Assembly: GCA_949285785.1 (NCBI GenBank)
Contig: CASEAG010000031.1
Location: forward strand, 100,957 to 164,956
Source: an uncultured Spirochaetales bacterium
GTDB lineage: Bacteria; Spirochaetota; Spirochaetia; Sphaerochaetales; Sphaerochaetaceae
DNA length: 64,000 bases
Direction of reading: 5' to 3'
The notes under the pieces were generated by a model that saw only the letters and a list, made by a program, of their open reading frames with translations, did not search any database and had not been told where the DNA came from. The translations under genes and the position numbers were made by a program. This document shows positions 52,414 through 61,063 of this stretch, one piece after another (the first letter of the stretch is position 1; every line of letters starts with the position of its first letter).

Positions 52414-54012
52414 ATGGAAAGGAAGTACGTATTCGTCACAGGCGGTGTCGTGTCGGGACTGGGCAAAGGCGTGTGCGCCGCAAGTCTGGGCCTTCTGCTG
52501 AAGCAGAGGGGGCTTAAGGTCGCGGCGCAGAAGCTCGACCCATATCTCAATGTGGACCCAGGGACCATGAGTCCCTACCAGCATGGCGAGGTGTTCGTGA
52601 CGGAGGACGGTGCCGAGACGGATCTGGACCTGGGGCATTACGAGAGGTTCATCGACGAGAATCTGAACAGGAAGTCGAACCTTACAAGCGGCAAGGTGTT
52701 CTGGAACATCCTCAACCGCGAGCGCAGCGGCGGCTACCTGGGACGGACCGTTCAGATCATCCCTCATGTGACGGACGAGATCAGGGATGCGGTGGTCTCG
52801 CTCGGCGAGATGACAGGTGCCGACGTGGTCATCACCGAGATCGGAGGCACGATCGGTGACATCGAGAGCCAGCCGTTCCTCGAGGCCGCAAGACAGCTGC
52901 GCTGCCAGGTCGGCTTCCAGAACACCATGTTCATCCATGTCGTGCTCGTCCCGTATCTCGCCTGCAGCGGGGAGTACAAGACCAAGCCCAGCCAGCACTC
53001 GGTGCATGAACTGCAGGGCATGGGGATAATGCCGGACTGCATAATCGCGCGTTCGGACAGCCCTCTGGACGACGAGATCCTTGCCAAGATGGCAATGTTC
53101 TGCAATGTCGACAGACGTGCCGTCATCGGTAACGAGAACATCAGCCCTATCTATGCCATACCTCTGCTTCTGCATGAGAGGGGATTCGACGATCTTGTCG
53201 TATCGCGACTTTCGCTGGAGTGCGGAGATTGCGATCTGAAGGCATGGCGGACCGCCGTGGGGCACATGACGGGGAGCAAGAGCCGCAAGGTCCGCATCGC
53301 GCTGTGCGGGAAGTATGTGAAGCTGCATGATGCCTACCTCTCGATAAACGAGGCCCTTCTGCATGCCGCCTGCTGGAACGATGCCGATCTGGAACTCCTT
53401 TACGTCGATGCCCAGGAGGTCGAGAAGTACGGCCCGGAGAAACTGCTGGAGGATGTCGACGGCATACTCGTGCCCGGAGGCTTCGGCTCCAGGGGGATCG
53501 AGGGGATGGTCCAGTGCGCCCGCTTCGCCCGTCAGAACGACATACCATACCTCGGAATCTGCCTCGGGATGCAGGTGGCCGTGATCGAGGCCGCACGCTC
53601 TCTTGCCCATCTTGAGGCTGCCAACTCACGCGAGTTCGACCCGGATGGAGACGAATGCGTCATCGATCTGATGGACGAACAGCGTAATGTCGTGTCGAAG
53701 GGTGGAACGATGCGTCTTGGCGCATACGAGTGCAGAATACTGCCGGGCAGTCTTCTGCATGAGTTGTATGCGGCCGATCTGGTGCAGGAGAGGCACAGGC
53801 ATCGCTACGAGGTGTCCCCCGTCTTCAGGGACAGGATGGAGGACAGCGGAATCGTCTTCAGCGGCACCAGTGTGGACGGCAGGCTCGTCGAGGCCATGGA
53901 GAACCCATCATGCCGCTTCTTCGTCGCCGTCCAGTTCCATCCCGAATTCAAGAGCCGCCCGAACAGGGTCCATCCTCTGTTCGACGGCTTCGTGCGAGCT
54001 GCCTTGGCTTGA
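52414..54012 (+). CDS. pyrG: CTP synthase
   Basis: Makes CTP from UTP using ATP and glutamine. 532 residues: synthetase domain (VFVTGGVVSGLGKGVCAASLG, LDPYLNVDPGTMSPYQHGEVFVT, SQPFLEAARQ) and a class I amidotransferase domain with nucleophile LGICLGMQ and His/Glu HPEFKSRP. RBS GGGAGGAG. First of several glutamine-using genes in the region. Confidence 0.98.
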   Translation: MERKYVFVTGGVVSGLGKGVCAASLGLLLKQRGLKVAAQKLDPYLNVDPGTMSPYQHGEVFVTEDGAETDLDLGHYERFIDENLNRKSNLTSGKVFWNILNRERSGGYLGRTVQIIPHVTDEIRDAVVSLGEMTGADVVITEIGGTIGDIESQPFLEAARQLRCQVGFQNTMFIHVVLVPYLACSGEYKTKPSQHSVHELQGMGIMPDCIIARSDSPLDDEILAKMAMFCNVDRRAVIGNENISPIYAIPLLLHERGFDDLVVSRLSLECGDCDLKAWRTAVGHMTGSKSRKVRIALCGKYVKLHDAYLSINEALLHAACWNDADLELLYVDAQEVEKYGPEKLLEDVDGILVPGGFGSRGIEGMVQCARFARQNDIPYLGICLGMQVAVIEAARSLAHLEAANSREFDPDGDECVIDLMDEQRNVVSKGGTMRLGAYECRILPGSLLHELYAADLVQERHRHRYEVSPVFRDRMEDSGIVFSGTSVDGRLVEAMENPSCRFFVAVQFHPEFKSRPNRVHPLFDGFVRAALA

Positions 54013-54023
54013 GCAGGTCGGAT

Positions 54024-54051
54024 GTGTGCATGGCGAGTCCGCCATGCACAC
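54024..54051. terminator. Stem-loop between convergent pyrG and asnB
   Basis: Perfect 11-bp stem GTGTGCATGGC/GCCATGCACAC with a 6-base loop, no T tract on either strand. Confidence 0.6.
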
Positions 54052-54063
54052 CCGCAACCTCTC

Positions 54064-55650
54064 TCATTGCCCGCTCTTGTCGTAGTTCGAAAGCACCCTG
54101 GCCGAAGGATCGTCGACATCGCATCCCGGCCAGTCCGGGTTCGGCATCCAGAAGCCGGGTATCATCCGGTACTGTCCGGGATAGAAGCTCTCGAAGATCT
54201 CCCTGTACAGGAGGGACTCTGGTGTGAACGGGCGTCCCTTTTCCGGGTAGCGTGCGTATTCCTTCTCGAGGTCACGCCCTTCAAGACACCTCCGGGCGTA
54301 TGCCTTGAGGTCGTCGACCATGCTGTGGCCCACCGCGTCGCTGAAGGCCGCCTTCTGTCTCCAGAGGATGTCGTCGGGAAGCCATTCTCCATCCTCGAAG
54401 GCCTTGCGCAGAAGATATTTTCCATGGCCAGAGCGGTTCATCTTCATCTCAGGGTCGATCGACAGCACGTACGAGGCGAAGTCGAGGTCTCCGAATGGCA
54501 CTCTCGCCTCGAGACTGTTGTCGGCGATGCAGCGGTCCGCCCTCAGGACGTCGTATGCGTACAGCTCCCTTACACGCTTGAGACTCTCCTGCTGGAACGC
54601 CTCCGCATCCGGGGCATAGTCCGTGTACTTGTAGCCGAAAAGCTCGTCGGACACCTCGCCGGTAAGCAGCACCCTGACATCCGTGTGCTCATGGATGTAT
54701 CTGCACAGCAGGAACATCCCTATGCTTGCCCTTATGGTGGTGATGTCGTAGGTGGCAAGGCTCTTCACCACTTCGGGAAGGACGTCGATGACGTCCTGCT
54801 CCGTCATCGTCACATTCGTGTGCTTCGCACCGAGGAATGCCGCTGTGCGCTCGGCGTATCCGCTGTCGATGGGATCCTTGTCCATGCCAATCGAGAACGT
54901 GCGTATCGGATGGCCGAGGATTCTGGTGGCGATCGAGCATACGAGCGAGCTGTCCAGACCGCCGGAGAGGAGGAACGCCACCGGGGTATCGCTGTCAAGC
55001 CGCTTCTCGACGGCCCTGACGAGCTTCTTTCTTATGTTTCCGGTCACCTCGTCGAGGCTTCCATGTGAATACCTGCCGACCGCCGTGATGTCCCTGTAGC
55101 AGATGAACTCTCCGTCCTTGTAGTAATGGCCTGGAGGGAATGGGTGCACCTGTCTGCATAGACCGGTCAGGAGACAGGCCTCGCTTGCGAATGCAATCAT
55201 CCCCTCATCGTCGTAGCCGTAGAAGAGCGGACGGATCCCGATGGGGTCACGGGCCGCGATGAACCCGTTCTCCCCGTCATGGATCACGGTCGCATACTCC
55301 GCATCCAGCATTGCGAACATGTCCACACCATGCTTTTCGTACAGGTGGAGCACCAGTTCGCAGTCCGACTCGGAATGGAACACATGTCCTTCCGCCTCCA
55401 GACGCCTGCGCATGTCCCTGAAACCGTAGATCTCGCCGTTCGTGACGCTGTACATGCCATTGTATTCGAAAGGCTGCATGCCCCTTTCGTCGACGCCCAT
55501 GATGGACAGTCGCTGGAAGGCGAGCACCAGACCGGGTTCCGGAGTAAGGATGCGTTCGCAGTCCGGACCCCGCCTACGTGTCCTTTCCAGGACGCTCCTG
55601 ATTCCGTCGGGTCCGATTGAACCACCCCTGTAGGCAAGCACTGTACACAT
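54064..55650 (-). CDS. asnB: Asparagine synthetase (glutamine-hydrolysing)
   Basis: 528 residues. The start is fixed by the N-terminal nucleophile Cys2 (MCTVLAYRGG); upstream in-frame ATG would bury it. Glutaminase motifs: RGPDCERI, QRLSIMG, NGEIYGF; synthetase PP-loop LLSGGLDSSLVCS and GEVSDELFGY. Nine bases after the glutamate synthase operon, so co-transcribed. It draws on the same glutamine pool. Confidence 0.96.
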   Translation of the reverse strand: MCTVLAYRGGSIGPDGIRSVLERTRRRGPDCERILTPEPGLVLAFQRLSIMGVDERGMQPFEYNGMYSVTNGEIYGFRDMRRRLEAEGHVFHSESDCELVLHLYEKHGVDMFAMLDAEYATVIHDGENGFIAARDPIGIRPLFYGYDDEGMIAFASEACLLTGLCRQVHPFPPGHYYKDGEFICYRDITAVGRYSHGSLDEVTGNIRKKLVRAVEKRLDSDTPVAFLLSGGLDSSLVCSIATRILGHPIRTFSIGMDKDPIDSGYAERTAAFLGAKHTNVTMTEQDVIDVLPEVVKSLATYDITTIRASIGMFLLCRYIHEHTDVRVLLTGEVSDELFGYKYTDYAPDAEAFQQESLKRVRELYAYDVLRADRCIADNSLEARVPFGDLDFASYVLSIDPEMKMNRSGHGKYLLRKAFEDGEWLPDDILWRQKAAFSDAVGHSMVDDLKAYARRCLEGRDLEKEYARYPEKGRPFTPESLLYREIFESFYPGQYRMIPGFWMPNPDWPGCDVDDPSARVLSNYDKSGQ

Positions 55651-55658
55651 TTCACACC

Positions 55659-56375
55659 TCACACTGCAGCATAGAGCTGACTGTACGATTTCGATTCATC
55701 CGCCTCTATGGCGATGAAGCCTCCTTCAAGACATCGGTCGACTGGAATGGAGAAGACCGAGGCGAAGTCCTCGACCACCGGACGGACGACCTGGTCCAGT
55801 TCCGATGCCGGCACACTGCGCATGACGAGCTTGTCGGAAAGGTTTCTCACAGTCCTCTCCGTCCTGAGGTAGATCGTTCCCGCGTACATGCCGCTTCCGC
55901 AGAAATGGCCTGTGATGTCCTCTCCCTCATGACCCAGCCCCAGGACGATGATGATGCCTCCTGCAAGATACTCGCCGAGGAACGATCCGGTCCTTCCTCC
56001 GACCACGAGGACGCCTCTGTGCTCCCCGTATGCCTTCATGTGGACTCCGGCCCTGTATCCGACGTCGCCCATGACATAGACCCGTCCACCACGCATGCCA
56101 TAGGCAAGCGCATCTCCGGCCGATCCCCTGACGGCAAGCAGTCCGGCGTTCATCGTGTCCGCCGCGGCATCCTGCACATTGCCATCGACATATATGCTGC
56201 CTCCATCCAGGTAGGCGGCGATGGCGTTTCCCGGCGTGCCCTCCACATGGAGGATGCCGTCCTTCATCGCGCAACCTATATGACGCTGTCCCAGACAGCC
56301 TGTCAGTGCGATCTCCTCTCCTGCATACCCCGATATCCCACCAGGGGTGCACTTTGCCATGTCCAATCTCCTCAT
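55659..56375 (-). CDS. Glutamate synthase GXGXG domain (separate subunit)
   Basis: 238 residues forming the C-terminal beta-helix of GltB. The repeats are evident: GGSIYVDGNVQDAAADTM, GGRVYVMGDVGYRAG, GGIIIVLGLG, CGSGMYAGTIYL. It completes the archaeal-type split glutamate synthase. Start 56375 follows GGAG; 56360 is also possible. Confidence 0.93.
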   Translation of the reverse strand: MRRLDMAKCTPGGISGYAGEEIALTGCLGQRHIGCAMKDGILHVEGTPGNAIAAYLDGGSIYVDGNVQDAAADTMNAGLLAVRGSAGDALAYGMRGGRVYVMGDVGYRAGVHMKAYGEHRGVLVVGGRTGSFLGEYLAGGIIIVLGLGHEGEDITGHFCGSGMYAGTIYLRTERTVRNLSDKLVMRSVPASELDQVVRPVVEDFASVFSIPVDRCLEGGFIAIEADESKSYSQLYAAV

Positions 56376-56376
56376 C

Positions 56377-57861
56377 TCATTCTCCTGCATGCCCGATTCC
56401 AAGTATCTCGAGCTCCTTCGCGTTCAGTCCGACTCCCCTGAGCGCCAGCCGGTTGCCCCTCAGGGCCTCTATGCTGTCGATTCCCATTCCTCCCATGAAC
56501 TCCCTGATCTCGCGTGTCCATGCATTGACCAGATTCACAAGGCGCTGCGCTCCTTTCTCCGGGTCCAGCCTTCCTGTAAGCTCTGCATCCTGTGTCGCAA
56601 GTCCCCATGCGCATCTTCCCGTATGGCATGAGGCGCAGATGTGGCAGCCGAGAGCGCACAGCGCCGCCGTGCCGATCGATACTGCATCCGCTCCCAGTGC
56701 AATCGCCTTGACGATGTCCGAGGAGTTCCTGATACCGCCTGATGCGATGACGGAGACCCGGTCCCTGATCCTCTCCTCCCTGAGCCTCTGGTCAACAACG
56801 GCGATGGCCAGCTCGATGGGGATGCCCACATTGTCTCGGATGCGTCTGGGAGCCGCCCCTGTTCCGCCACGGTAGCCGTCGATCGAGATGATGTCTGCAC
56901 CGCTTCTGGCGATGCCGGAGGCGATCGGGGCTATGTTGTGCACGGCCGCGACCTTCACGATCACCGGTTTCTCATGATGCGTCGCCTCCTTTATCGACAT
57001 CACCAGCTGGGCGAGGTCCTCTATCGAGTAGATGTCATGGTGCGGGGCCGGACTTATGGCATCCAGTCCTGGCGGCACCATGCGCGTCTTGGAGACGTCG
57101 CCGACGATCTTCCTGCCTGTCAGATGTCCTCCGATTCCCGGCTTCGCGCCCTGTCCGATCTTTATCTCGATGGCGGCGGCCGTTTCCAGATAGGTCGCGT
57201 GGACGCCGAATCTGCCGGAGGCCACCTGGACTATGGTGTTCCTCCTGTAAGGATGTAGGTCTTCATGCAGGCCTCCTTCTCCTGTGTTCCAGCAGGTGCC
57301 GAGACTCCCGGCCGCTTTGGCAAGCGCCTTGTGGACGTTCAGACTCATCGCGCCATAGCTCATCGCGGAGAACATGATCGGCACATTCAGCTCGAGATGA
57401 GGAGGCAGGTTGTCGACGATGCCTCCATGAGCGTCCCTCCGTATGCCTTCCGGCCTTCGACCGAGGTAGACTGCGGTCTCCATCGGCTCTCTCAGCGGAT
57501 CGATCGACGGATTCGTGACCTGGCTTGCATTCAGAAGCATTCTGTCGAAGTAGATCGGAACCCGGCTTCCCGGGGCCCCCATCGAGGACAGGAGGACACC
57601 GCCGGTATCGGCCTGCAGGATGATCTCCCGTATGTCGTCCTCGCCGAAGAGGCCGTTGTGCCGGAATCTGTTCGCGTCCTCTGTTATGTAGATGGCTCCT
57701 GTCGGGCAGAAGGAGACGCAGCGTTGACAGTCCGTGCACCTGTCATGATGGAACGAAAGCTTTCTGTCATTGTCTACCGCGATCGCCCCGAAGGAGCATT
57801 CCCTCGCGCATCTTAGACATGAGATGCATCCTTCGTACATTCCTATTCTGTAGCGTCTCAT
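56377..57861 (-). CDS. Glutamate synthase FMN domain with ferredoxin module (archaeal type)
   Basis: 494 residues. N-terminal two-cluster [4Fe-4S] ferredoxin (CISCLRCARECS, CTDCQRCVSFCP), then the FMN alpha/beta barrel (IMFSAMSYGAMSLN, NTGEGGLHED, KIGQGAKPGIGGHL, YRGGTGAAPRR, SGGIRNSSDIVKAIALGAD) and a 3Fe-4S cluster region CHICASCHTGRC. Combines ammonia and 2-oxoglutarate to glutamate, taking electrons probably from ferredoxin; no gltD-type NADPH subunit is present. Confidence 0.96.
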   Translation of the reverse strand: MRRYRIGMYEGCISCLRCARECSFGAIAVDNDRKLSFHHDRCTDCQRCVSFCPTGAIYITEDANRFRHNGLFGEDDIREIILQADTGGVLLSSMGAPGSRVPIYFDRMLLNASQVTNPSIDPLREPMETAVYLGRRPEGIRRDAHGGIVDNLPPHLELNVPIMFSAMSYGAMSLNVHKALAKAAGSLGTCWNTGEGGLHEDLHPYRRNTIVQVASGRFGVHATYLETAAAIEIKIGQGAKPGIGGHLTGRKIVGDVSKTRMVPPGLDAISPAPHHDIYSIEDLAQLVMSIKEATHHEKPVIVKVAAVHNIAPIASGIARSGADIISIDGYRGGTGAAPRRIRDNVGIPIELAIAVVDQRLREERIRDRVSVIASGGIRNSSDIVKAIALGADAVSIGTAALCALGCHICASCHTGRCAWGLATQDAELTGRLDPEKGAQRLVNLVNAWTREIREFMGGMGIDSIEALRGNRLALRGVGLNAKELEILGIGHAGE

Positions 57862-58955
57862 GCTCCAGCCTCCTCATTGAGACGGACAATCACCGCTTGA
57901 CCACCCTGTGGTGCCCAGATCCTGTCCGGATGCTTCTCCACGACTCTTATCGCGGCCTCCTCGGAGCTGAAGTAGAACGTGTCACCCTTCTGTGCGGCGA
58001 CGAGACCTCTCAGCTTGAGCCTGTCGTTCAGGGCCATCATCCCTCCGTTGAAGCCGACGAGTATCGAGAATGGACCGGTTATGAGAAAGGACGAGAACAT
58101 CCTTCTCAGATACGATAGCCTTCTGCGTTCCTGCTCATCCTCCATGGCTGCAATCGTCGTCCAGAACGGAGAAGCGACAACTTCGGCACATTCGGCGAGC
58201 GAAAGTCCCTGTCTTCTCGTCAGGTAGTCCAGCATGTACGTGATCACCTCGGTGTCCGTCAGAAGACTGCACGTGTAGCCGTACATCTCCACGGTCCTGC
58301 GGTTGGCGTCGTATGAGGATATCTCGCCGTTGTGCACGACCGACAGATCCAGTAGCGAGAACGGATGGGCGCCGGCCCACCATCCGGGCGTGTTCGTCGG
58401 ATAGCGGCCATGAGCCGTCCACGAATAACCTTCGTATTCCTCGATGCGATAGAAGTCGGCGACGTCCTCCGGATAGCCGACCGCCTTGAAGACCCCCATG
58501 TCCTTGCCGCATGAGACGACATACGCCCCGTCTATCGAACCGTTTATACCGATCATCGCCCTGGACGTGTATTCATTCTCGTCCAGCTGGCTGTCCTGCA
58601 GCATATGTGGAAGCGGGGTTATGAAGTAACGCCATATGAGAGGCGCGTCCGTGATGGCCGCCGTACGTCTGACCGGAATTTTCGACAGGTTGATTATGTC
58701 GAAACGGCACTCCAGGAACCTCTCGGTCTCCTCCCTTGCGCTCTGCGAGTCGTAGAATATGTGCAGGGCGAAATGGTCCTTGTACTGGGGATATATCCCA
58801 TAGGCCGCGAACCCGCCGCCCAGTCCGTTGGACCTGTCGTGCATCACGGCTATGCTCCTTCTTATCGCCTCTCCGCTGATGCGCTTCCCGTCACGGCGGA
58901 ATATCCCGCTGATCGCACAGCCGGAACTGATTCTGACCTCTCCTTCCTTTTTCAT
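57858..58955 (-). CDS. Glutamate synthase glutaminase subunit (class II amidotransferase)
   Basis: 365 residues. The catalytic Cys follows a 12-residue propeptide (MKKEGEVRISSG then CAISGIF), so autocatalytic processing is expected. Motifs: NGLGGGFAAYGIYP, HGRYPTNTPGWWAGAHPFSL, VVHNGEISSYDANRR. First gene of the operon gltB-type (three genes)-asnB. The start is chosen from GGGGGTG; starting 48 bases upstream would interfere with the leader hairpin region. Confidence 0.94.
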   Translation of the reverse strand: MKKEGEVRISSGCAISGIFRRDGKRISGEAIRRSIAVMHDRSNGLGGGFAAYGIYPQYKDHFALHIFYDSQSAREETERFLECRFDIINLSKIPVRRTAAITDAPLIWRYFITPLPHMLQDSQLDENEYTSRAMIGINGSIDGAYVVSCGKDMGVFKAVGYPEDVADFYRIEEYEGYSWTAHGRYPTNTPGWWAGAHPFSLLDLSVVHNGEISSYDANRRTVEMYGYTCSLLTDTEVITYMLDYLTRRQGLSLAECAEVVASPFWTTIAAMEDEQERRRLSYLRRMFSSFLITGPFSILVGFNGGMMALNDRLKLRGLVAAQKGDTFYFSSEEAAIRVVEKHPDRIWAPQGGQAVIVRLNEEAGA

Positions 58956-58978
58956 CCCGCACCCCCGGAAAATGAGAA

Positions 58979-59012
58979 AAGGACGCTCTGAGACCACTCT
59001 CAAAACGTCCTT
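58979..59012 (-). terminator. Terminator-like leader hairpin before the glutamate synthase operon
   Basis: On the minus strand AAGGACG...TGAGA AGTGGT-type loop TCTCA...CGTCCTT, followed by TTCTCATTTTCC, 24 bases upstream of the first start codon and immediately after the predicted transcription start. The inner TGAG-(AGTGGT)-CTCA is a 4-bp stem with a 6-base loop having A at position 1 and G at position 4, as ANTAR targets do. Confidence 0.75.
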
Positions 59013-59025
59013 GTTTCTGTCGCCA

Positions 59026-59055
59026 TTTCTACGCCATAACGCTCATCCTTGTCAA
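59026..59055 (-). promoter_or_regulatory. Promoter of the glutamate synthase-asnB operon
   Basis: Minus strand TTGACA (59050-59055), 18 bases, TAGAAA (59026-59031). Start expected near 59019. Confidence 0.65.
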
Positions 59056-59104
59056 TCGGATGCATACTGTGTGAATGAAAATCCATCCGGATGCATGAAG
59101 CCTC

Positions 59105-59134
59105 TTGACTATTCCGCCGTGGTTTCTCTAATAT
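59105..59134 (+). promoter_or_regulatory. Promoter of the glnA operon
   Basis: TTGACT (59105-59110), 18 bases, TAATAT (59129-59134), back-to-back with the glutamate synthase promoter. Start expected near 59140. Confidence 0.7.
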
Positions 59135-59137
59135 TCG

Positions 59138-59187
59138 GCCAGAAACGGCAAAGGCGCTGCAGAGAGTGTATCTGTGGCGCTTTTTCC
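59138..59187 (+). terminator. Leader hairpins before glnA (candidate ANTAR target)
   Basis: A small hairpin GCC-AGAAAC-GGC (59138-59149) is followed directly by a continuous 14-bp stem (59150-59163 with 59171-59184, two or three G-T pairs) with a 7-base loop and a short T run. It shares the blocks CAGAAAC, AAGG-CG and GAGAGTG with the divergent glutamate synthase leader. Confidence 0.7.
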
Positions 59188-59204
59188 ATAGATGGAGGAT
59201 TGAA

Positions 59205-60491
59205 ATGGACTTGAATGACATCAGACAGCTTCTGGCGGAGTATGAGATCAAGTTCGTCCGTCTGGCCTTCTGCGACATATTCGGCAGACAGAAGAACATC
59301 GCCATCATGGCCGACGAGCTCGAGCATGCACTGACGCGCGGGGTGTCGTTCGATGCCTCCGCGATAGGCGGCTTTCTCAATGTGGACGAGTCCGACCTGC
59401 TGCTCTTTCCCGATCTGGATACGTTCTCGGTTCTTCCGTGGAGACCTTCTGACAGGGCCGTGGCCAGATTCTACTGCTACATCAGGTATCCAGACGGAAG
59501 ACCGTTCGAAGGTGATGGAAGGTATCTGCTTTCCCGGATCGAGAAACGCAGCGCCGACAGCGGATACTCGTTCCTCGTCGGACCGGAATGCGAGTTCTAC
59601 CTGTTCCAGAGTGATGAGAACGGACATCCGACTCGCCTGCCGCTCGACGAGGCGGGCTACTTCGACATGGCTCCGCTCGACAGGGGAGAGAACGTCAGAC
59701 GCGAGATATGCTTCGCCCTGGAGGACATGGGGCTCAAACCGGAGCGCAGTCATCATGAGCATGGTCCCGGCCAGAACGAGATCGACTTCCGCTGTTCATC
59801 CCCGCTCAAGGCGGCCGACGACCTGATGACGTTCAAGACCGCCGTCAAGGCGATTGCGCAGCAGCATGGACTTTTCGCATCCTTCCTGCCAAAGCCTCTG
59901 GAGAATGAGAGCGGCAGCGGACTGCACATCAATCTCTCCCTCTACGAAGATGGCGTCAACCTCTTCGAGAGCGCCGATGGTAAGGCGATGTCGTTCATGG
60001 GCGGGATACTCAGGAGGATAGGCGAGATCACGGCGTTCGCGAATCCATTGGCATCATCATACGAACGGCTTGGCTGCTTCGAGGCACCTTCGACGGTCTC
60101 CTGGAGTCATCACAACAGGTCGACGCTCGTCAGGATCCCCTATGCCCAGGGACATGACTGCCGCATGGAGGTCAGGAGTCCGGATCCGGCGGCAAATCCA
60201 TATCTGCTGATATCCCTTCTGCTCTCGGCGGGCTTCGAGGGCATCGGGGATGATCTTGAGGTTCAGCCGGAGTCGAGTGGGGACATGTTCGCATGCGCCT
60301 CGTCACAGAATCTTCCTTCAAGCCTGCGGGAGGCTGTGGAGATGACAAAGGCAAGCCTGTTCGTCCATCAGGTGGTCCCGCAGAGGATTCTGGACGAATA
60401 TCTTGCCGACAGGTCGGCAGAGGCCGACGTATACGAAAGGGATGCAAGCGGACGTGATCGCCTGCTCTCGCGCTGCTTCGAACTGGTCTAG
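59205..60491 (+). CDS. glnA: Glutamine synthetase type I (alpha-like)
   Basis: ATP-dependent ligase joining ammonia to glutamate. 428 residues, short for GSI. Motifs: VGPECEFYLF, HHEHGPGQNEIDF, SGSGLHINLSL, NRSTLVRIP, and MEVRSPDPAANPYL (Glu/Arg site). No adenylylation-site region of the GSI-beta type is seen. RBS TGGAGG. Leads an operon with the ANTAR regulator and a second, type III, synthetase. Confidence 0.96.
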   Translation: MDLNDIRQLLAEYEIKFVRLAFCDIFGRQKNIAIMADELEHALTRGVSFDASAIGGFLNVDESDLLLFPDLDTFSVLPWRPSDRAVARFYCYIRYPDGRPFEGDGRYLLSRIEKRSADSGYSFLVGPECEFYLFQSDENGHPTRLPLDEAGYFDMAPLDRGENVRREICFALEDMGLKPERSHHEHGPGQNEIDFRCSSPLKAADDLMTFKTAVKAIAQQHGLFASFLPKPLENESGSGLHINLSLYEDGVNLFESADGKAMSFMGGILRRIGEITAFANPLASSYERLGCFEAPSTVSWSHHNRSTLVRIPYAQGHDCRMEVRSPDPAANPYLLISLLLSAGFEGIGDDLEVQPESSGDMFACASSQNLPSSLREAVEMTKASLFVHQVVPQRILDEYLADRSAEADVYERDASGRDRLLSRCFELV

Positions 60492-60500
60492 GGTGGTGTG

Positions 60501-61052
60501 ATGGAAACCGTGCTCCTGGTTGCCGAGCGTACGAAATGTGATGAGCTGGAGAGGCTGATCGGTCCTTCGGGCCATGCCTTCATCCGGGCACAGAGCGCAC
60601 GCGATGCGAGGATGAGGATCCTCGATCTGCAGCTGTCGCTTGTCGTCGTCGACGCACTGTTCGCCGGCTCTGCGGCCAAGGATACGGCCATCTTCGCCGC
60701 AGAGCAGGGCATAGACACGCTCGTGGTTGCGCCTGAGAGCATTCTGGGTCATGTCGCCGACATCATGCGTAGGCATGGTGTACATGTCGCCTGTGCGGAC
60801 AGAGCATGCATCTATGCCGTGCTCAACTCGATAGAGGTCGCAAGGGGGAATGTCTCGAGGCTCGAGGAGAAGAACAGGAAGCTTCTTTCCAGACTGGGCA
60901 ACGAGAAGCTGCTATGCGAGGCCAAGTGCCTTCTGGCCGCCAGAAGAGGGATGAGCGAGGCGCAGGCCCATGAGTATATCGAGAAGCGGGCCATGGATCG
61001 TCGAATAGGCCTGACGGATGCCGCAAGGGGCGTCGTCAGAGAACTTTCATAA
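60501..61052 (+). CDS. ANTAR-domain RNA-binding antiterminator (NitR-like)
   Basis: 183 residues: an N-terminal receiver-like domain (1-110), a coiled-coil linker (RGNVSRLEEKNRKLLSRLGNEK) and a C-terminal ANTAR domain (EAKCLLAARRGMSEAQAHEYIEKRAMDRR). The receiver keeps an Asp at VVVDA, but the acidic pair (AER) and the usual Lys are altered, so it may respond to a ligand or partner rather than to phosphorylation. ANTAR proteins bind paired short hairpins and prevent terminators; here the gene sits between two glutamine synthetase genes, and leader terminators precede glnA and the glutamate synthase operon. Same arrangement is known for nitR of solventogenic clostridia. Confidence 0.9.
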   Translation: METVLLVAERTKCDELERLIGPSGHAFIRAQSARDARMRILDLQLSLVVVDALFAGSAAKDTAIFAAEQGIDTLVVAPESILGHVADIMRRHGVHVACADRACIYAVLNSIEVARGNVSRLEEKNRKLLSRLGNEKLLCEAKCLLAARRGMSEAQAHEYIEKRAMDRRIGLTDAARGVVRELS

Positions 61053-61063
61053 GGGGGAGTGTC

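Noticed and set aside
59138..59187. Known glutamine riboswitch (glnA or downstream-peptide motif)
   Set aside because: The leader is too short and does not show the conserved three-way junction; an ANTAR target fits the context better.
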